64,000 nucleotides of DNA from Schizochytrium sp. TIO01 (taxonomy: Eukaryota; Sar; Bigyra; Thraustochytrida; Thraustochytriidae): NCBI GenBank assembly GCA_004764695.1, contig SMSO01000035.1:1920001-1984000 (forward strand), written 5' to 3'. Shown here piece by piece: positions 44,432 to 55,030 of the stretch. The position numbers were made by a program, and so were the translations under genes. The notes under the pieces are model-generated. The model saw only the letters and a list, made by a program, of their open reading frames with translations, searched no databases and was not told where the DNA came from. Numbering within the stretch: position 1 is the first letter of the stretch; the number at the start of each line of letters is the position of its first letter.

Positions 44432-47400
44432 TTAGTCCCTTTCTTCAGAATAGGCATAGAAGTTATCACGGGTGTAACCAAGATCAAGCAAGGTCTTCAC
44501 CATGATGCGTTCAAAAACCGGAGGGCCGCAAATAACAATGAGTTGGTCCTGTGCTGGCGGGAAAAACACACGACTGCGAATCAACGATGGTTTGATGAAT
44601 CCTACCCCCTCAGTCCAACCCAGAGGAGGTTTATTGAGAATGCTATAGTAACGGAAGTCCTGCGGAAACTTTTCTTGGATGTCCTCAAAACATTTCAAAA
44701 ATGCAAGGTCGTCTTCCTCTTCTGCAGCGTACAGTAGGTTGCTTCCAAGGTGCGCAACCTGATCTGACTTGCCCTGGTTTCGCAGCTTCTGTGAATGATG
44801 AATGTATTCACGGATGATTTGCACCATAGGTGCCACGCCTGTGCCTGCAGCCAGAAACCCAAGCTTCCGAATGGGGCGTTGGTTATACGTGATGGCACCA
44901 CCACTAAAGTCGATGCGAAGTCCGCCCATGGCTTTCATTTGGAGAACAGACCCAGGGCGGATATACTTGAGCAACTTGTAAATTGGTCCACCGCGCTCAT
45001 CAAATCTGCACAGAATACCAATCACGCCCTCATCTCCAGGTCGAGTTACAGGTGAAAAGAAGCCTTGAAGCGTCTCGCCATCCAATTCGCCACGAATTGC
45101 CACATACTGGCCCACTTGCAACCCAGAATCTTGCAAAGACCCATGAAGATTAAAACGAATTTCACGAGTAGACTTGCCGTACTTGTAGTCTGTGTTTCGG
45201 GTCTCGCGTAAGACACAGGTGACCCATCCATCAGACTTTGCAGTCTCCTCGTTAACAAGCAAAGACTTGAGCGGCTGTTTAATTGTTGCGGCCCGTTCAC
45301 CAGCAATGCGACCAAAAACAACGCATTCAAGCAAACTGTTACCACCAAGACGATTGGCTCCATGTACACCACCAGTTACCTCACCTGCAGCAAACAAGCC
45401 AGGAATGTGCCGATGTTTACCAATGACATTATTTGGAATCATCATCTGCACCTCAGCACCAGGATTAATATCCAGACCGCCCATAGTGTAGTGGATGCTT
45501 GGAGTAACACGAGCCATGACTAAGTTAGTATCTGTGGGACCCAGCGCAGAAGGGAAAGCGGTCTTGCCCGTCTTTGAACAAATATGTTGCTCAATGGCTT
45601 TCGAGTATTCTGCGAAAGTACTTTTCAGTGCCTCTTCACTACATCCGATCATCTTTGCGCATTCTGCAACATCCTTGCAAGTTTCAAACAGGCCAAGTCG
45701 GTCCCGATAAAAACCAAGCGAGGGCAAGCCAAAAAGCTTCTGTGCCTCTTCTGAGAGAATGACCCATGCAAATGGCTGTCCAACGTAATCCTCGTGCTTG
45801 TAGACAGATCCGTGTTTTTGAATTGCTGCTGCAACTACACTGCGTAAGTCCAGCTCGTTAACAAAGCGTTCTCCAGCACAGTTGACGAGGATGCCTCCCG
45901 AGCCACGAATGGCTTCTGGAGCCAGGAATTTGGTAGGGTTTGATGGGTTCTTCGGGTCAATGAAACCAGTTGGGTGAAGCTGTACCTTGTCCATGTCGAT
46001 CAAGTTGGCACCCAACGCTTTGCCAAGACGAACACCATCCCCTGTTGCAAATGGGCCATTTGTCGTAGGGATACCCTCCAAGTCCGGGCGGTATTCCTGC
46101 AAAAGGCTATTCGCTGACTTGTCGCAACCAAAGCCACCTGTCGTGAGAATGACAGCATCACCTTCGAGTACTTCGTGTTTACATACTGAATCATTTTCAT
46201 CGGTACAGTCATATTCAACTCCATGAACACGCCCACTCTTCTCCTCTTGTAAAATCTTGGTAACGCGGCTCCGAGTTCGAATCTCAATTTTGCCTTGATA
46301 CTGTGTTTCCACAGCTTCGCGAAGTGTCTTCATGATCAGAAATCCAATAGGCACAGGATTTCCATGTTCATCATCGGGAGCACGGTGCGTTCGCTTCGCA
46401 CTATGCCCACCAAGCTGACTGAGAACAGAAAGAGGGACATGAAATCGCTCTTTGAGCCACTCAATAGAGGGTGCAGAACGAGTAGACAAAGTTCGGACCA
46501 AACTTAGGTTTGTGTCTCCTCCTTTTCCGCTCCTAAATGTATCGCGCTCAAAGAGGGCCTCACTATCTGCTGCGCCAAGCTCCGCCTGGGTCGATGTACC
46601 CCAGCCGTTGATTCCTGAAGTTGCTTTGGCAGAGTTTCCACCTGTGCGATTCTCCTTTTCGAGGAGAATCACCGAAGCACCTGCATCAGCTGCTTCAATT
46701 GCCGCACTAAAACCAGCGAGACCAGCACCCACAACAATGACCTTTGCATGCTCGTGCTTGCCCCATCGAGCTTCGCGGCTTTCTTTGCGCTCTACGCCTG
46801 GGATCTCCATCCGGATAACGCGGGGCCCATGACGAGCGTACACTAGGAAGTCCGTCACAGGCTTTTGCAAGCATGTGCGCAAGGGGTCCAACATACTGCG
46901 AGTAGCAGCCGGGTCCTTGGCGGCAAGGCCTGCTGTGGCAAGGGCATCAGCAAACATAGCGGAATGACTTACAACAGTGCATTGGGCAACATTTTCATCC
47001 CCAAGCTTCATCATAGTACCCTTGCGTGAGTCTAGCACGTGTGAATACAAGTTGCCTCGATGACGAAAGACGTGCTCATAATCACCAGAAGTGGCTGCTG
47101 CCTGCCCAGGCTTGAGCTCGAGTAGAGCGATATATGACTTGCTCTTCTCGTTCTTTTCAAAGTAGCGTCCAAGGCTGAAGGAAACCCTGTCGCGAGACTC
47201 CATCAAGTCGGAGGTGGCTATCACAAGGTCTTTAATGGATGGTGGCTCAACAACCGCGACACTCCAAAGGCGACCACCAGGATGCGTGCCAAGTACTTTG
47301 ATATCCCCAGCCCAGTCAACAAAGGCGGACTTGATGCCAAATTTACTTAATCGATCCACGATGTTGTCGATTGCCCAGCCTTTAGCGATACCGTTGAGGT

Positions 47401-48070
47401 CAAGATAGGAATCGGCCATCAACTTGGTCAGTTCCTTAGCGTCTTGGCTCAGGTGAAAGCACGCATGCCAGTTGGCACGGGTCTTAATTTGCTCCACTGC
47501 ACGGGAAAGGCCACCTTCATCACCAAAGCCACGATCTAGCAACGATCGCCACAGACTGACAGCTTTTTCACCTAGCTTTTGTTCCCAAGAGTTATTGCGG
47601 TGAAGACCTCCATTGGTGGGGGATTGCGAGCCATCCTCACGAGCGAGAGACTTGCGAGCCGCCTCAATGTAGTGATCCAGAAGCGGGCGAAATGCTGGAT
47701 CAAAGGACCCGCGAGTGTAATTGAACATCTCCTTGGCTGCTTGCAGAACCTCTTGCATCGGTGGTGACAGTTTGCATGTGGTTCCGACAGCCATGCGATT
47801 AATTTGGTTGAGCTCGCTGTTATCTACCCAGAGACTGAAAGTCTTTTCTGTCAGGTCAAACACGCCTTGGCAGAGTCGCATAACACTGTCTTTGGCCTTT
47901 TCAGGATCTTCTCCTGCAGGCGCGTAGAACTTGACCTTGAAGGGCATAGAACAGCGCACGCCCTCTACAGACAACAAGTCGGAGCTCACCTGTTCATCGT
48001 CGACGACCTTTGGTCTCTCAAAAGCTACCGATCCAACGACACGACTGGCACGAGCATCTCCGTCAGGCAT
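44432..48070 (-). CDS. NADH-dependent fumarate reductase, fused ApbE-like / flavoprotein / cytochrome b5 reductase-like domains
   Basis: The frame opens at a TTG (48079); the first ATG at 48070 gives 1212 residues. There are three modules. Residues about 35-400 form an ApbE (FAD:protein FMN transferase)-like domain with DLNGIAKGWAID, FVDWAGDIKVLG and SHSAMFADALATAG. Residues about 440-935 form the fumarate reductase flavoprotein: VIVVGAGLAGFSAA dinucleotide site, TGGNSAKATSG, LHPTGF, YTMGGLDI and AAGEVTGGVHGANRLGGNSL. Residues about 945-1212 form an FAD/NAD(P)-binding reductase of the cytochrome b5 reductase type, with FLAAGTGVAPM and ICGPP. This order is that of the soluble NADH-dependent fumarate reductases of trypanosomatids (about 1140 residues), which reoxidise NADH by making succinate. 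No peroxisomal SKL-like C-terminus is present (it ends EERD) and there is no obvious mitochondrial presequence, so a cytosolic enzyme is likely. The gene is intronless. Confidence 0.93.
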   Translation of the reverse strand: MPDGDARASRVVGSVAFERPKVVDDEQVSSDLLSVEGVRCSMPFKVKFYAPAGEDPEKAKDSVMRLCQGVFDLTEKTFSLWVDNSELNQINRMAVGTTCKLSPPMQEVLQAAKEMFNYTRGSFDPAFRPLLDHYIEAARKSLAREDGSQSPTNGGLHRNNSWEQKLGEKAVSLWRSLLDRGFGDEGGLSRAVEQIKTRANWHACFHLSQDAKELTKLMADSYLDLNGIAKGWAIDNIVDRLSKFGIKSAFVDWAGDIKVLGTHPGGRLWSVAVVEPPSIKDLVIATSDLMESRDRVSFSLGRYFEKNEKSKSYIALLELKPGQAAATSGDYEHVFRHRGNLYSHVLDSRKGTMMKLGDENVAQCTVVSHSAMFADALATAGLAAKDPAATRSMLDPLRTCLQKPVTDFLVYARHGPRVIRMEIPGVERKESREARWGKHEHAKVIVVGAGLAGFSAAIEAADAGASVILLEKENRTGGNSAKATSGINGWGTSTQAELGAADSEALFERDTFRSGKGGDTNLSLVRTLSTRSAPSIEWLKERFHVPLSVLSQLGGHSAKRTHRAPDDEHGNPVPIGFLIMKTLREAVETQYQGKIEIRTRSRVTKILQEEKSGRVHGVEYDCTDENDSVCKHEVLEGDAVILTTGGFGCDKSANSLLQEYRPDLEGIPTTNGPFATGDGVRLGKALGANLIDMDKVQLHPTGFIDPKNPSNPTKFLAPEAIRGSGGILVNCAGERFVNELDLRSVVAAAIQKHGSVYKHEDYVGQPFAWVILSEEAQKLFGLPSLGFYRDRLGLFETCKDVAECAKMIGCSEEALKSTFAEYSKAIEQHICSKTGKTAFPSALGPTDTNLVMARVTPSIHYTMGGLDINPGAEVQMMIPNNVIGKHRHIPGLFAAGEVTGGVHGANRLGGNSLLECVVFGRIAGERAATIKQPLKSLLVNEETAKSDGWVTCVLRETRNTDYKYGKSTREIRFNLHGSLQDSGLQVGQYVAIRGELDGETLQGFFSPVTRPGDEGVIGILCRFDERGGPIYKLLKYIRPGSVLQMKAMGGLRIDFSGGAITYNQRPIRKLGFLAAGTGVAPMVQIIREYIHHSQKLRNQGKSDQVAHLGSNLLYAAEEEDDLAFLKCFEDIQEKFPQDFRYYSILNKPPLGWTEGVGFIKPSLIRSRVFFPPAQDQLIVICGPPVFERIMVKTLLDLGYTRDNFYAYSEERD

Positions 48071-48236
48071 CTTGATCAAATGAATTTATCCTCTCAAACT
48101 CAATCTAGCTGCAAGCCGGAACAGACTAATTCCGGGATTAGTAGAAATGGTCACAACTACAGTGAAATCAAAAGAATTGCTTCGTTTTGCGGGTGTCACG
48201 AGTCTCTTCTTCTGTGTAGTCCTCACCTAGTCGCAG

Positions 48237-49337
48237 TTGAAGGCTTACGAAACCCTTCTCTTGTCCAGCAAAGCTCAAGATTTGGCTTTGCGCGATGCAA
48301 TGTCGATTGTTCGAGCCGAGCAGACTTTTGATGAAGATAATCAAGAAGGGTCGATTCTACTGATGGTGAGAGGAACCTCCTCCTCCTGAATTGAACCCAC
48401 TGGGCAGTCCCCGTTACCTTTCAAAGTATTGCAAGGCTCGGACGCACCTTGAGCCTGGCAAGGTCAAGCCGAGCTGCAAGCGTCCTGGAAGTCAAGGAAA
48501 ACAGCGGCACTGAGTAAGGATCGAGTATCCTCAAACGTTGCCGATCTGAGCTCGAGATTGTTGAGGTCCCACGATTGCAATTCTAACATTCTATAGATAG
48601 ACCTAGTAAGGACAAAGATTTTAGCTCTTTTTTTTTTCTGAACTTCTCTGGGAAAAGGCTTTCGTATGCCCAGAAAACGCAGACGCTACCGGTCAAGACA
48701 GGCCACTGCGAAGTAAGAGGTGCCCAAGTCGACTATGGGCTGAGTTAATTGAAAAGCTGCACGAACGAGATGAAACAAGTTCTAGTAGGTTGTTTTATTA
48801 CCAAAGAAGTCAATTGTTATCACCATTTTTAATATTCTCTGTTGCATTTAGGTGTAGCTCTTTCTAACAGTTACATCGTGAGCAGGGACGCTGGCAAAAC
48901 CCAAATCAGTTTCTGAGACTTTTTTGATGGATCAAAGAGACGTCAACGATTAAAGTTTGTGAAAGCGGCCGCTGTTGAAAGCCTCATCTGCAAATATCGC
49001 TGCTCTCTGCTTTTGTGGTCCTGGAGAACCGGACACTTGGCTTTAAAATGGCAGAGCTAAAATCAACAGAGACTTCATGATTGAAAAGGAAACAAAAAAG
49101 GAATGAATGAATGAATGAATGAATGAATGAATGAATGAATGAATGAATGAATGAATGAATGTCCATAGAATTTGAGAGAGCGTTACAAACACGTCAGTGT
49201 TGTCGTTGTCGTCGCTGTCATTGCAGTTGTGTTGCTGTTGTTGTCAGGAGCAGACAAAAGACTTGCTGGTTGATTTCAACGAGCGGGTCCAAGCTGACAC
49301 GAGCGAAGTCATGATATTACGACTCGGACGCTGGTGA
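48237..49337 (+). CDS. Cryptic small multi-exon gene, unrecognised product (5' end unresolved)
   Basis: I do not recognise the product. Three exons with good sites join in phase 0. 48237-48365 (43 codons) has acceptor TCGCAG and donor GTGAGA. 48674-48712 (13 codons) has acceptor GCCCAG and donor GTAAGA. 49248-49337 has acceptor TTGTTGTCAG and ends in TGA. The protein is acidic and helical, for example SKAQDLALRDAMSIVRAEQT, then KTQTLPVKTGHCE, then EQTKDLLVDFNERVQADTSE. The start is unclear: an ATG at 48147 opens 16 suitable codons but would need an intron of only 42 bp. The gene would be divergent from the fumarate reductase with very little space between them. The second intron carries a GAAT microsatellite. 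Confidence 0.45.
49101..49160. repeat. GAAT tetranucleotide microsatellite
   Basis: Fifteen perfect tandem copies of GAAT over 60 bp, inside a proposed intron of the cryptic gene at 48237-49337. Confidence 0.97.
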
Positions 49338-50957
49338 TGGAGCTTTATAGTGCAAATCACTGCAGAAAGTAATCAAAGCACGTTCAATAAGGAATGCCAC
49401 TGTATGTTAAACTAACCTCCTCCTACTTCTTAAAATAGTCTCTCACGCCAGCGTACTTATAATTTACGACCTTCAACAAGTTGTGGCCTCGAATGTCTCG
49501 AAGGGACAAAAGGACAATTATCATGGTGCTTGAGCATTAAGCGGGGTAGATTGGCGGCACAGATGATGTTAGCGCCTCAAGACTGCCGCGCACTTCTGAG
49601 AGAGGAGTGACTAGATTTACTACTCGTCTTTGCATAGCTGTAGCAATGACAACGTGGTTCCTGGTATATATAATCTATGGGCCCTATTGCAACGCAAATA
49701 TGTTGCTCTAAGAAGATTGTCTTTCTAAAGCCGTGGGGAATCCATAAGAGAAACATACTGTGTAGAATAAAGTGGCGCTCTGCATATGTGAGAATGAGAG
49801 CACATCTCAAAGCCCACGAAAGTAATAACATCAAAGTAAATAGCAATGACAATGAACAAATCAGTCATTCCGGTTGTGAGAATTGATACCTCCCCTCCGT
49901 TACCCAATTCACCCACAGTGCCTCGATATAGACAAATCAGATGAAGTAAGCAGTTCAAGAAACGAGACACGTGCTATACGCGAAACAATTCCCCGTTGTT
50001 GCATTTGTTGAGACGTGTGAATTGTCTTCGGAGTGTGTATTATGACGGTTCTTAGCTTGCTGCTGACGTGAGGGTCGTTCATGTTTTGATGCATTCTTGG
50101 GTTGCGGGATGAAGGAGCTCTCTCTTTAATGTATCCTCAATGTCATATGAAGCTGGACGTGTATTGTGGGGAGCTGTGGCAAGCCCGCAGTGTTTTAAGA
50201 AATGGACATAGGATTTATCCGTTGTGGGGTGATTGATCCATTCGGTGTAGCTCGTCTCTGATAACGCATTATGTCATTTATAGGTAAACTACGTACTTAC
50301 TCTAAGGTTGAAATCAATCATTGATGCAGCACCGCCAACTCCCAGGTGTGTGTATGTCGTTTCTCAACAAAAGCCCTTGAGATTTCCGCCATTCGAAGGA
50401 GAAGCAGTAGAGAAATGCAACTTGAAAAGTAAAGCAATTAAAAGGCTGTTCTTTTAGACCGTATCAGTATATTTTTAAGACAAGTATTGATGTTAAGTAT
50501 TGACAAATAAAAGGGTCCTGCGTAGAACGCGCGGAGTCCAAGTTTAACTTGAATTTGCTTATGGTTAGCTTCGTACATGAGACTTAGGGTGGACTATCAA
50601 ATAGTTATTAAAAAAGAAGAGTTCCAGCAAGTGTACACCAAGTGTCAAGCCAGGCTTGCTGCATGCTTCCTGGATTAGGAAAGCTATTAAATATGTTGCA
50701 CCCATTATAAAATAAGAGACTCTCTAATTCCTCCCCCTTATGTGGACATGTTTCCTTGTCGTAACAGTAACCAAACCCCGTGACAGGTGCTGCCAGCAAC
50801 CAGTTCACGGACGCAGACAACGAGATCGTTGGTACATGCGCTGCTGAATATTAAAATTAGAGGATTGAGGTGACGTAACCAAGTCTGTACAACGCCGAAG
50901 GGTACCGCATCTCGCGTGTTGCGTCCTCTTGACTCGCGCTTCTTACTAAAGAGCAGC
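49338..50957. other. Intergenic spacer
   Basis: No gene is seen. It contains the upstream region of the sulfotransferase-like gene; that frame is open from GTG 50916, but the first ATG is at 50958. Confidence 0.55.
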
Positions 50958-51896
50958 ATGATGATGAACGATCTTGGAGTTGGCCTTGAGTCAAAAGAAC
51001 AGTGCCGTGCATTTTTAAATGAGTCTAAGGAAGACATTGAGGAGTGGTTACAAATTTTTCAAGACACCGACGTTGCGTTCATTCACATTCCTCGTGCTGG
51101 TTCAACGTCTCTGGAGTATGGAATCTTTGGCTCTGATAAACTACCTCGTCGGGTATCTGTTGCAGCAGAGCAACTTGAGGCACGGTTGAGCTACGGCCGA
51201 TTCCAAGAAATGTACAAGATTGCATCTGTTAGGAATCCATGGTCTCGCCTAGTCAGTGCTTACGAAGCCCTTCGTAACATTAAAAACGACGGCAGTGCAT
51301 TGCCAGAAGATGTCATCGGCCATCAACTGATACGCAAGCTTGGCTCTTTTGAAGCTCTTGTCGACTTTCTCTTCAAACTACATTGCCACGAAGAGCTCAA
51401 CGATTCACGCTGGCCCCTCCCTTTACCCGTGCTAAATACGAAGATCGGCCAAAAGTTCTGCCCGGTACAGTTTCGTCCTCAATACACCTTCGTAACGGAT
51501 GGCGATGATAATCTTCTGGTTGATGCTCTTTTTGCATTGGAGCGTATCAATGATGGCATATCGATGCTCAAGTCAGGTGCTGCTGATACGCGAAACATGG
51601 GTCGGCGCATTGACGTACCGGAGCTCCCAACACTTTGTCAGGGAGTGTTTGATGAAATTGATTATCTTTACTACTATCATGATCCATGGGTTGTAATGAA
51701 GGTTTCTCGGATTTATGCAAAAGACTTTCGTTTATTTCATTACGATGGCTCAGGCCCCCCTGATGAACAATGTCCACGCTACACGGAATCTCTGCGCCGT
51801 TCGAAGTCACTGGCATATCGGGCTCCGACAGCATCGAAAAGCGATTCAGAGGATGAAACAGAGGAGAAGGCAGATATTCGGAAGTCTTCTAACTGA
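50958..51896 (+). CDS. Sulfotransferase-fold protein (PAPS-dependent, carbohydrate type)
   Basis: Starting at the first of three consecutive ATG codons, the frame encodes 312 residues. VAFIHIPRAGSTSLE (39-53) is the 5'-phosphosulfate-binding loop of membrane-type carbohydrate sulfotransferases (FIHIPKxGxTS). VRNPWSRLVSAY (91-102) is the 3'-phosphate-binding RxPxxRxxSxY motif. Downstream FRPQYTFV resembles the conserved H/RPQ block of the family. Such enzymes move sulfate from PAPS to sugars, normally in the Golgi lumen. This protein shows no signal peptide or membrane anchor before the catalytic core, and residue R46 replaces the usual lysine of the loop. Either an upstream exon with an anchor is missing or the enzyme is soluble. 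The acceptor substrate is unknown. Confidence 0.78.
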   Translation: MMMNDLGVGLESKEQCRAFLNESKEDIEEWLQIFQDTDVAFIHIPRAGSTSLEYGIFGSDKLPRRVSVAAEQLEARLSYGRFQEMYKIASVRNPWSRLVSAYEALRNIKNDGSALPEDVIGHQLIRKLGSFEALVDFLFKLHCHEELNDSRWPLPLPVLNTKIGQKFCPVQFRPQYTFVTDGDDNLLVDALFALERINDGISMLKSGAADTRNMGRRIDVPELPTLCQGVFDEIDYLYYYHDPWVVMKVSRIYAKDFRLFHYDGSGPPDEQCPRYTESLRRSKSLAYRAPTASKSDSEDETEEKADIRKSSN

Positions 51897-52590
51897 CGCA
51901 ATAAGGATGGCCAACTCATGTAAGTACAATGCGACTGAGAAAAAATTCGCTATCTATTCTGCATCGGTTGCTTTATGATGCACCCAATTTGTCGTTGCAC
52001 GGTATGATGTAGTCATGTTCCCAAACACCTGCAAGCATCAGATTATCCTCAATTTTTATTTCAACTTCGACTATATTTTGTGATTATTGACACGAACTTC
52101 AGATACTTCACGCCTGGAATGGGGCACACTCAAGGTTTAAAGAAACTGCAACACACGGGGGATCAGATCCATTCCGAATGTTGCTAAACAGTGGCTCTCG
52201 AATGTTTTGCATCGCAACAGTATGCCCATGCAACATAGATCATCAAGGATTGTGTACTAAATAAATGGCCCTAAAAAATAACAAATGATGGTCAAGCTCT
52301 GCCACCCAAAGCCGCACCTAGCATTCTTTCAGGAAAGGATGAGGAGTGAGTGATCGGTAATATGGACTGTTTAATAACAAGATTCTTTTTTCTTTTTTCC
52401 TTTTAAAGACTATACTAAAGTTTTGAAGGAAGTATAAGTCTTGCTTGCTGAAGCATAAACTACATTGTACAAGACTTAGATATTAGCTTTGTTGATTAAG
52501 CGCGGAAGATGAAAACTTCTGGTGTCTTACTGCCAGATTTATGCTTCATGGGCTCTCTTTCAAAAAAAAAAAATGCGTGGACAAGACTCA
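51897..52590. other. Convergent 3' intergenic gap
   Basis: AT-rich 3' flank with an A11 run near 52565. No gene is seen. Confidence 0.65.
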
Positions 52591-53358
52591 TTAAAAGAGC
52601 TGAGGCATTGCCGAGCGCGCCCTGAAAAAGCGAAGTGGGGCATCTGGGCCGTACTCCCTCTCGGCAAAGTCATGAAAGGATGTAACTTCGTCAACAAGGC
52701 CAACTTCCTTGGCTTTCTCTCCTACCCAGAAATCCCCATTGAAGAGTTCCTCATCAGAGGCGGTGAGACGATCTTTGCGTGCATTCTTCACTACATTGAT
52801 AAATACGCTATGCATGTCTCCGAGAAGACCCTTAACGCGGTCAACTTGCTTCTCATCTTCAGGCATGAAAGGGTCAAGTTGGCTCTTGTTTTTTCCGGCT
52901 GTATACACGCGACGCTCTACACCAAGTTTTTCAGCTGTACCCTGGAGTCCAAAACCACTGTAAATGACACCGATGCTGCCAACAAGACTGCAGTCCTCAC
53001 ACACGATCTTGTCTGCGCCACAAGCAATGTAATATCCTCCGCTGAGACCAGCATCTTCGATAAAAGCTACCACAGGGATTTCATGGTCGTAGGTCTTCTC
53101 ATACTTCTTTTTGAGCTGTTGAATTCTCTTGACAATGAGGGAGCTTTGCACAGGAGATCCTCCGGGAGAGTTGATCTGTAGTGCAATGCTGCGAGGGTTA
53201 CTAGCAAAGGCTGACGTTAGGCACACGTTGTACCGCTCCAAGTTGATGTGATTCGGCCGCGGCGGTGAGGCCTCTTGCACGACTCCGCTCATGCGGACCA
53301 GGGCTACGTGCTTGCCGCCATAGCGCCTCGCATAGCTCTCGCCAATTCGCCGCAGCAT
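52591..53358 (-). CDS. Peptidase family S49 (SppA/SohB-like) serine protease
   Basis: A 255-residue intronless frame starting at ATG 53358. It is a compact single S49 domain: ALQINSPGGSPVQSS (59-73), the nucleophile region EDAGLSGGYYIACGADKI with Ser106, VGSIGVI (126-132), and YTAGKNKSQLDPF (152-164) with Lys158 as the likely dyad base. The tail FNGDFWVGEKAKEVGLVDEV is also typical. SppA enzymes cut membrane-embedded remnant signal peptides in bacteria and chloroplasts. This copy lacks the usual N-terminal membrane anchor and any clear targeting peptide, and is close in size to the bare catalytic domain. It may be an organellar protein with an unusual or missing first exon. All catalytic residues appear intact. 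Confidence 0.88.
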   Translation of the reverse strand: MLRRIGESYARRYGGKHVALVRMSGVVQEASPPRPNHINLERYNVCLTSAFASNPRSIALQINSPGGSPVQSSLIVKRIQQLKKKYEKTYDHEIPVVAFIEDAGLSGGYYIACGADKIVCEDCSLVGSIGVIYSGFGLQGTAEKLGVERRVYTAGKNKSQLDPFMPEDEKQVDRVKGLLGDMHSVFINVVKNARKDRLTASDEELFNGDFWVGEKAKEVGLVDEVTSFHDFAEREYGPDAPLRFFRARSAMPQLF

Positions 53359-55030
53359 GCTTGCTTCACAAGATAGTTTTGGCCTCGCCTCGCAATACGC
53401 TCTACCAGTTCTGGATTTGCGTTAGCATTTCATGAATTGCAAAGCAAATCAGAAAAGGTGAAAGGGAGTGAGTCTCAGGAAATCTATCTTCGCTGAAGAT
53501 TTTTTTAATATTAAAAAGAAATACTGATGAACTTGAAATAAAAGAAATCAAGCCTCAAAGTAGTCAAAAGAAAATTAAAGGAACGTAATCGTAACCAGCA
53601 GGAGTGTAGGAACTACCTATACATACCTAGCACTTTCCCAAAGTGCTTAGAACGTTTTTACTTTTTCTTTACAATCAATTAAATATATAAATACATCCCT
53701 CTGTATATTTGTAAGAGTTCCTATCTACAAGCTCAATTAAAAGCAACAAATAACCGAGTCCCTCGGAGAATGATGATTGTAAAAATTGGAATCAAACTCC
53801 AAAAAGCTTGGGCTGGCTTTTGCTACTGCTGCTTCTGCTTTGCTAGGATTGAATAAAGAAGAACAAGAGGTTCCACGAATTATGATATCCAATTGAGATC
53901 ATACCAGTGCGGTGTAGATGAGGTTCTGCGAAGAGTTCCTTATGAAAAGGTCTGTAAATAAAAGACATTTGCACTGCACTTCAAGTTGGTCTTCATCTGT
54001 CTGTATAAACGAGGCGGGACTTCACTTCGTTTGGTACCGGCGGACCTGAAGACACCCATAATTCTTCGCACAATTCGCAATGACCAGTTGCGAAGATGGT
54101 ACCTAGGCGGCTTCCGAGATGCAACAGTACTCCTCCGTTGAGACAATGCAATCGGAGATGCAGTTTTACAGGAATATGAACTACCTACATTGTCGAAAGC
54201 GCTTATGGTTTGATATTTCACAGACGCTGAGATACGAAATCCATTTCGATTTGATATCGCAAACTTCGCCTCATAGTGGAATGGCGAGAAAGTCGAGGTC
54301 TTGCTGATGATGTCTACATCATATACATCCCGCATAATCCTTTGACTGCCTCTTCATAAATTCTACAGCTTTAAGGAGTCATGAAAGTCAGCTTCGAGTT
54401 GAGGGCTTATAATTGATCTAGGTTCGCTGAAGAAAGAAATGCAGAGCCCGCAATTGGAAAATAGCAGGCAGCCGAATCCTTCCCGGAAAGTCAATGCAAT
54501 GCCCCCGAATAAAGCTTTTATTGCAAGCTTCGAGACGAAACTCGGCTTGGCCAAGTCAGTCCCATCGGTCATTTTCGTAACCAATGTCCTTATACCTTGG
54601 ATGCCCAAAGTTCACAACACCCCTCATAACTTGGTTCCTTCGTGCAATTGTTGTTTGTTTCGTTTCGTTTCGTTTCGTTTGGATTACCTTCTATTAATGT
54701 TAGTGGAAGTTAACGAAAACTCCTAAGAAGGTGTTAAAAATGGCCCTTTCGTCAATTCGTTTATTCGTGCTCCATATATTTTGCAACGTTCTGTTCTCAA
54801 GAGGTCTACTTAGGAGGAGTTAAGTAGTTATAGGCTCAATGAAGAGAACAGCAACAGAGTAAACTCGAGCTGGCGCCACAACTCCTGCGCGTACGTACTT
54901 ACTTACTTTAGGCTATTGCTCCAGATCTGTTTTCGCGGTGCCGGCGAGCGTGACGAGCACTTCCTCGTCGACGCCACGCATTGTGTGGAATTCTTTGCAG
55001 AATTCTCTCCAGAACTTGAGCGAGGTCGTC
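53359..55030. other. Divergent intergenic region
   Basis: Promoter space of the S49 peptidase (minus) and of the DHHC gene (plus). No gene is seen. Confidence 0.55.
54657..54680. repeat. GTTTC pentanucleotide microsatellite
   Basis: Four perfect copies of GTTTC flanked by near copies, upstream of the DHHC gene. Confidence 0.9.

Noticed and set aside
47804-48331. A 175-codon plus-strand frame
   Set aside because: It is mostly antisense to the fumarate reductase N-terminus, and beyond it the better frame is the in-phase exon chain starting at 48237.
52522-53181. A 219-codon plus-strand frame
   Set aside because: It lies antisense to the S49 peptidase, whose motifs are unambiguous; the frame is open only because of codon bias on the other strand.
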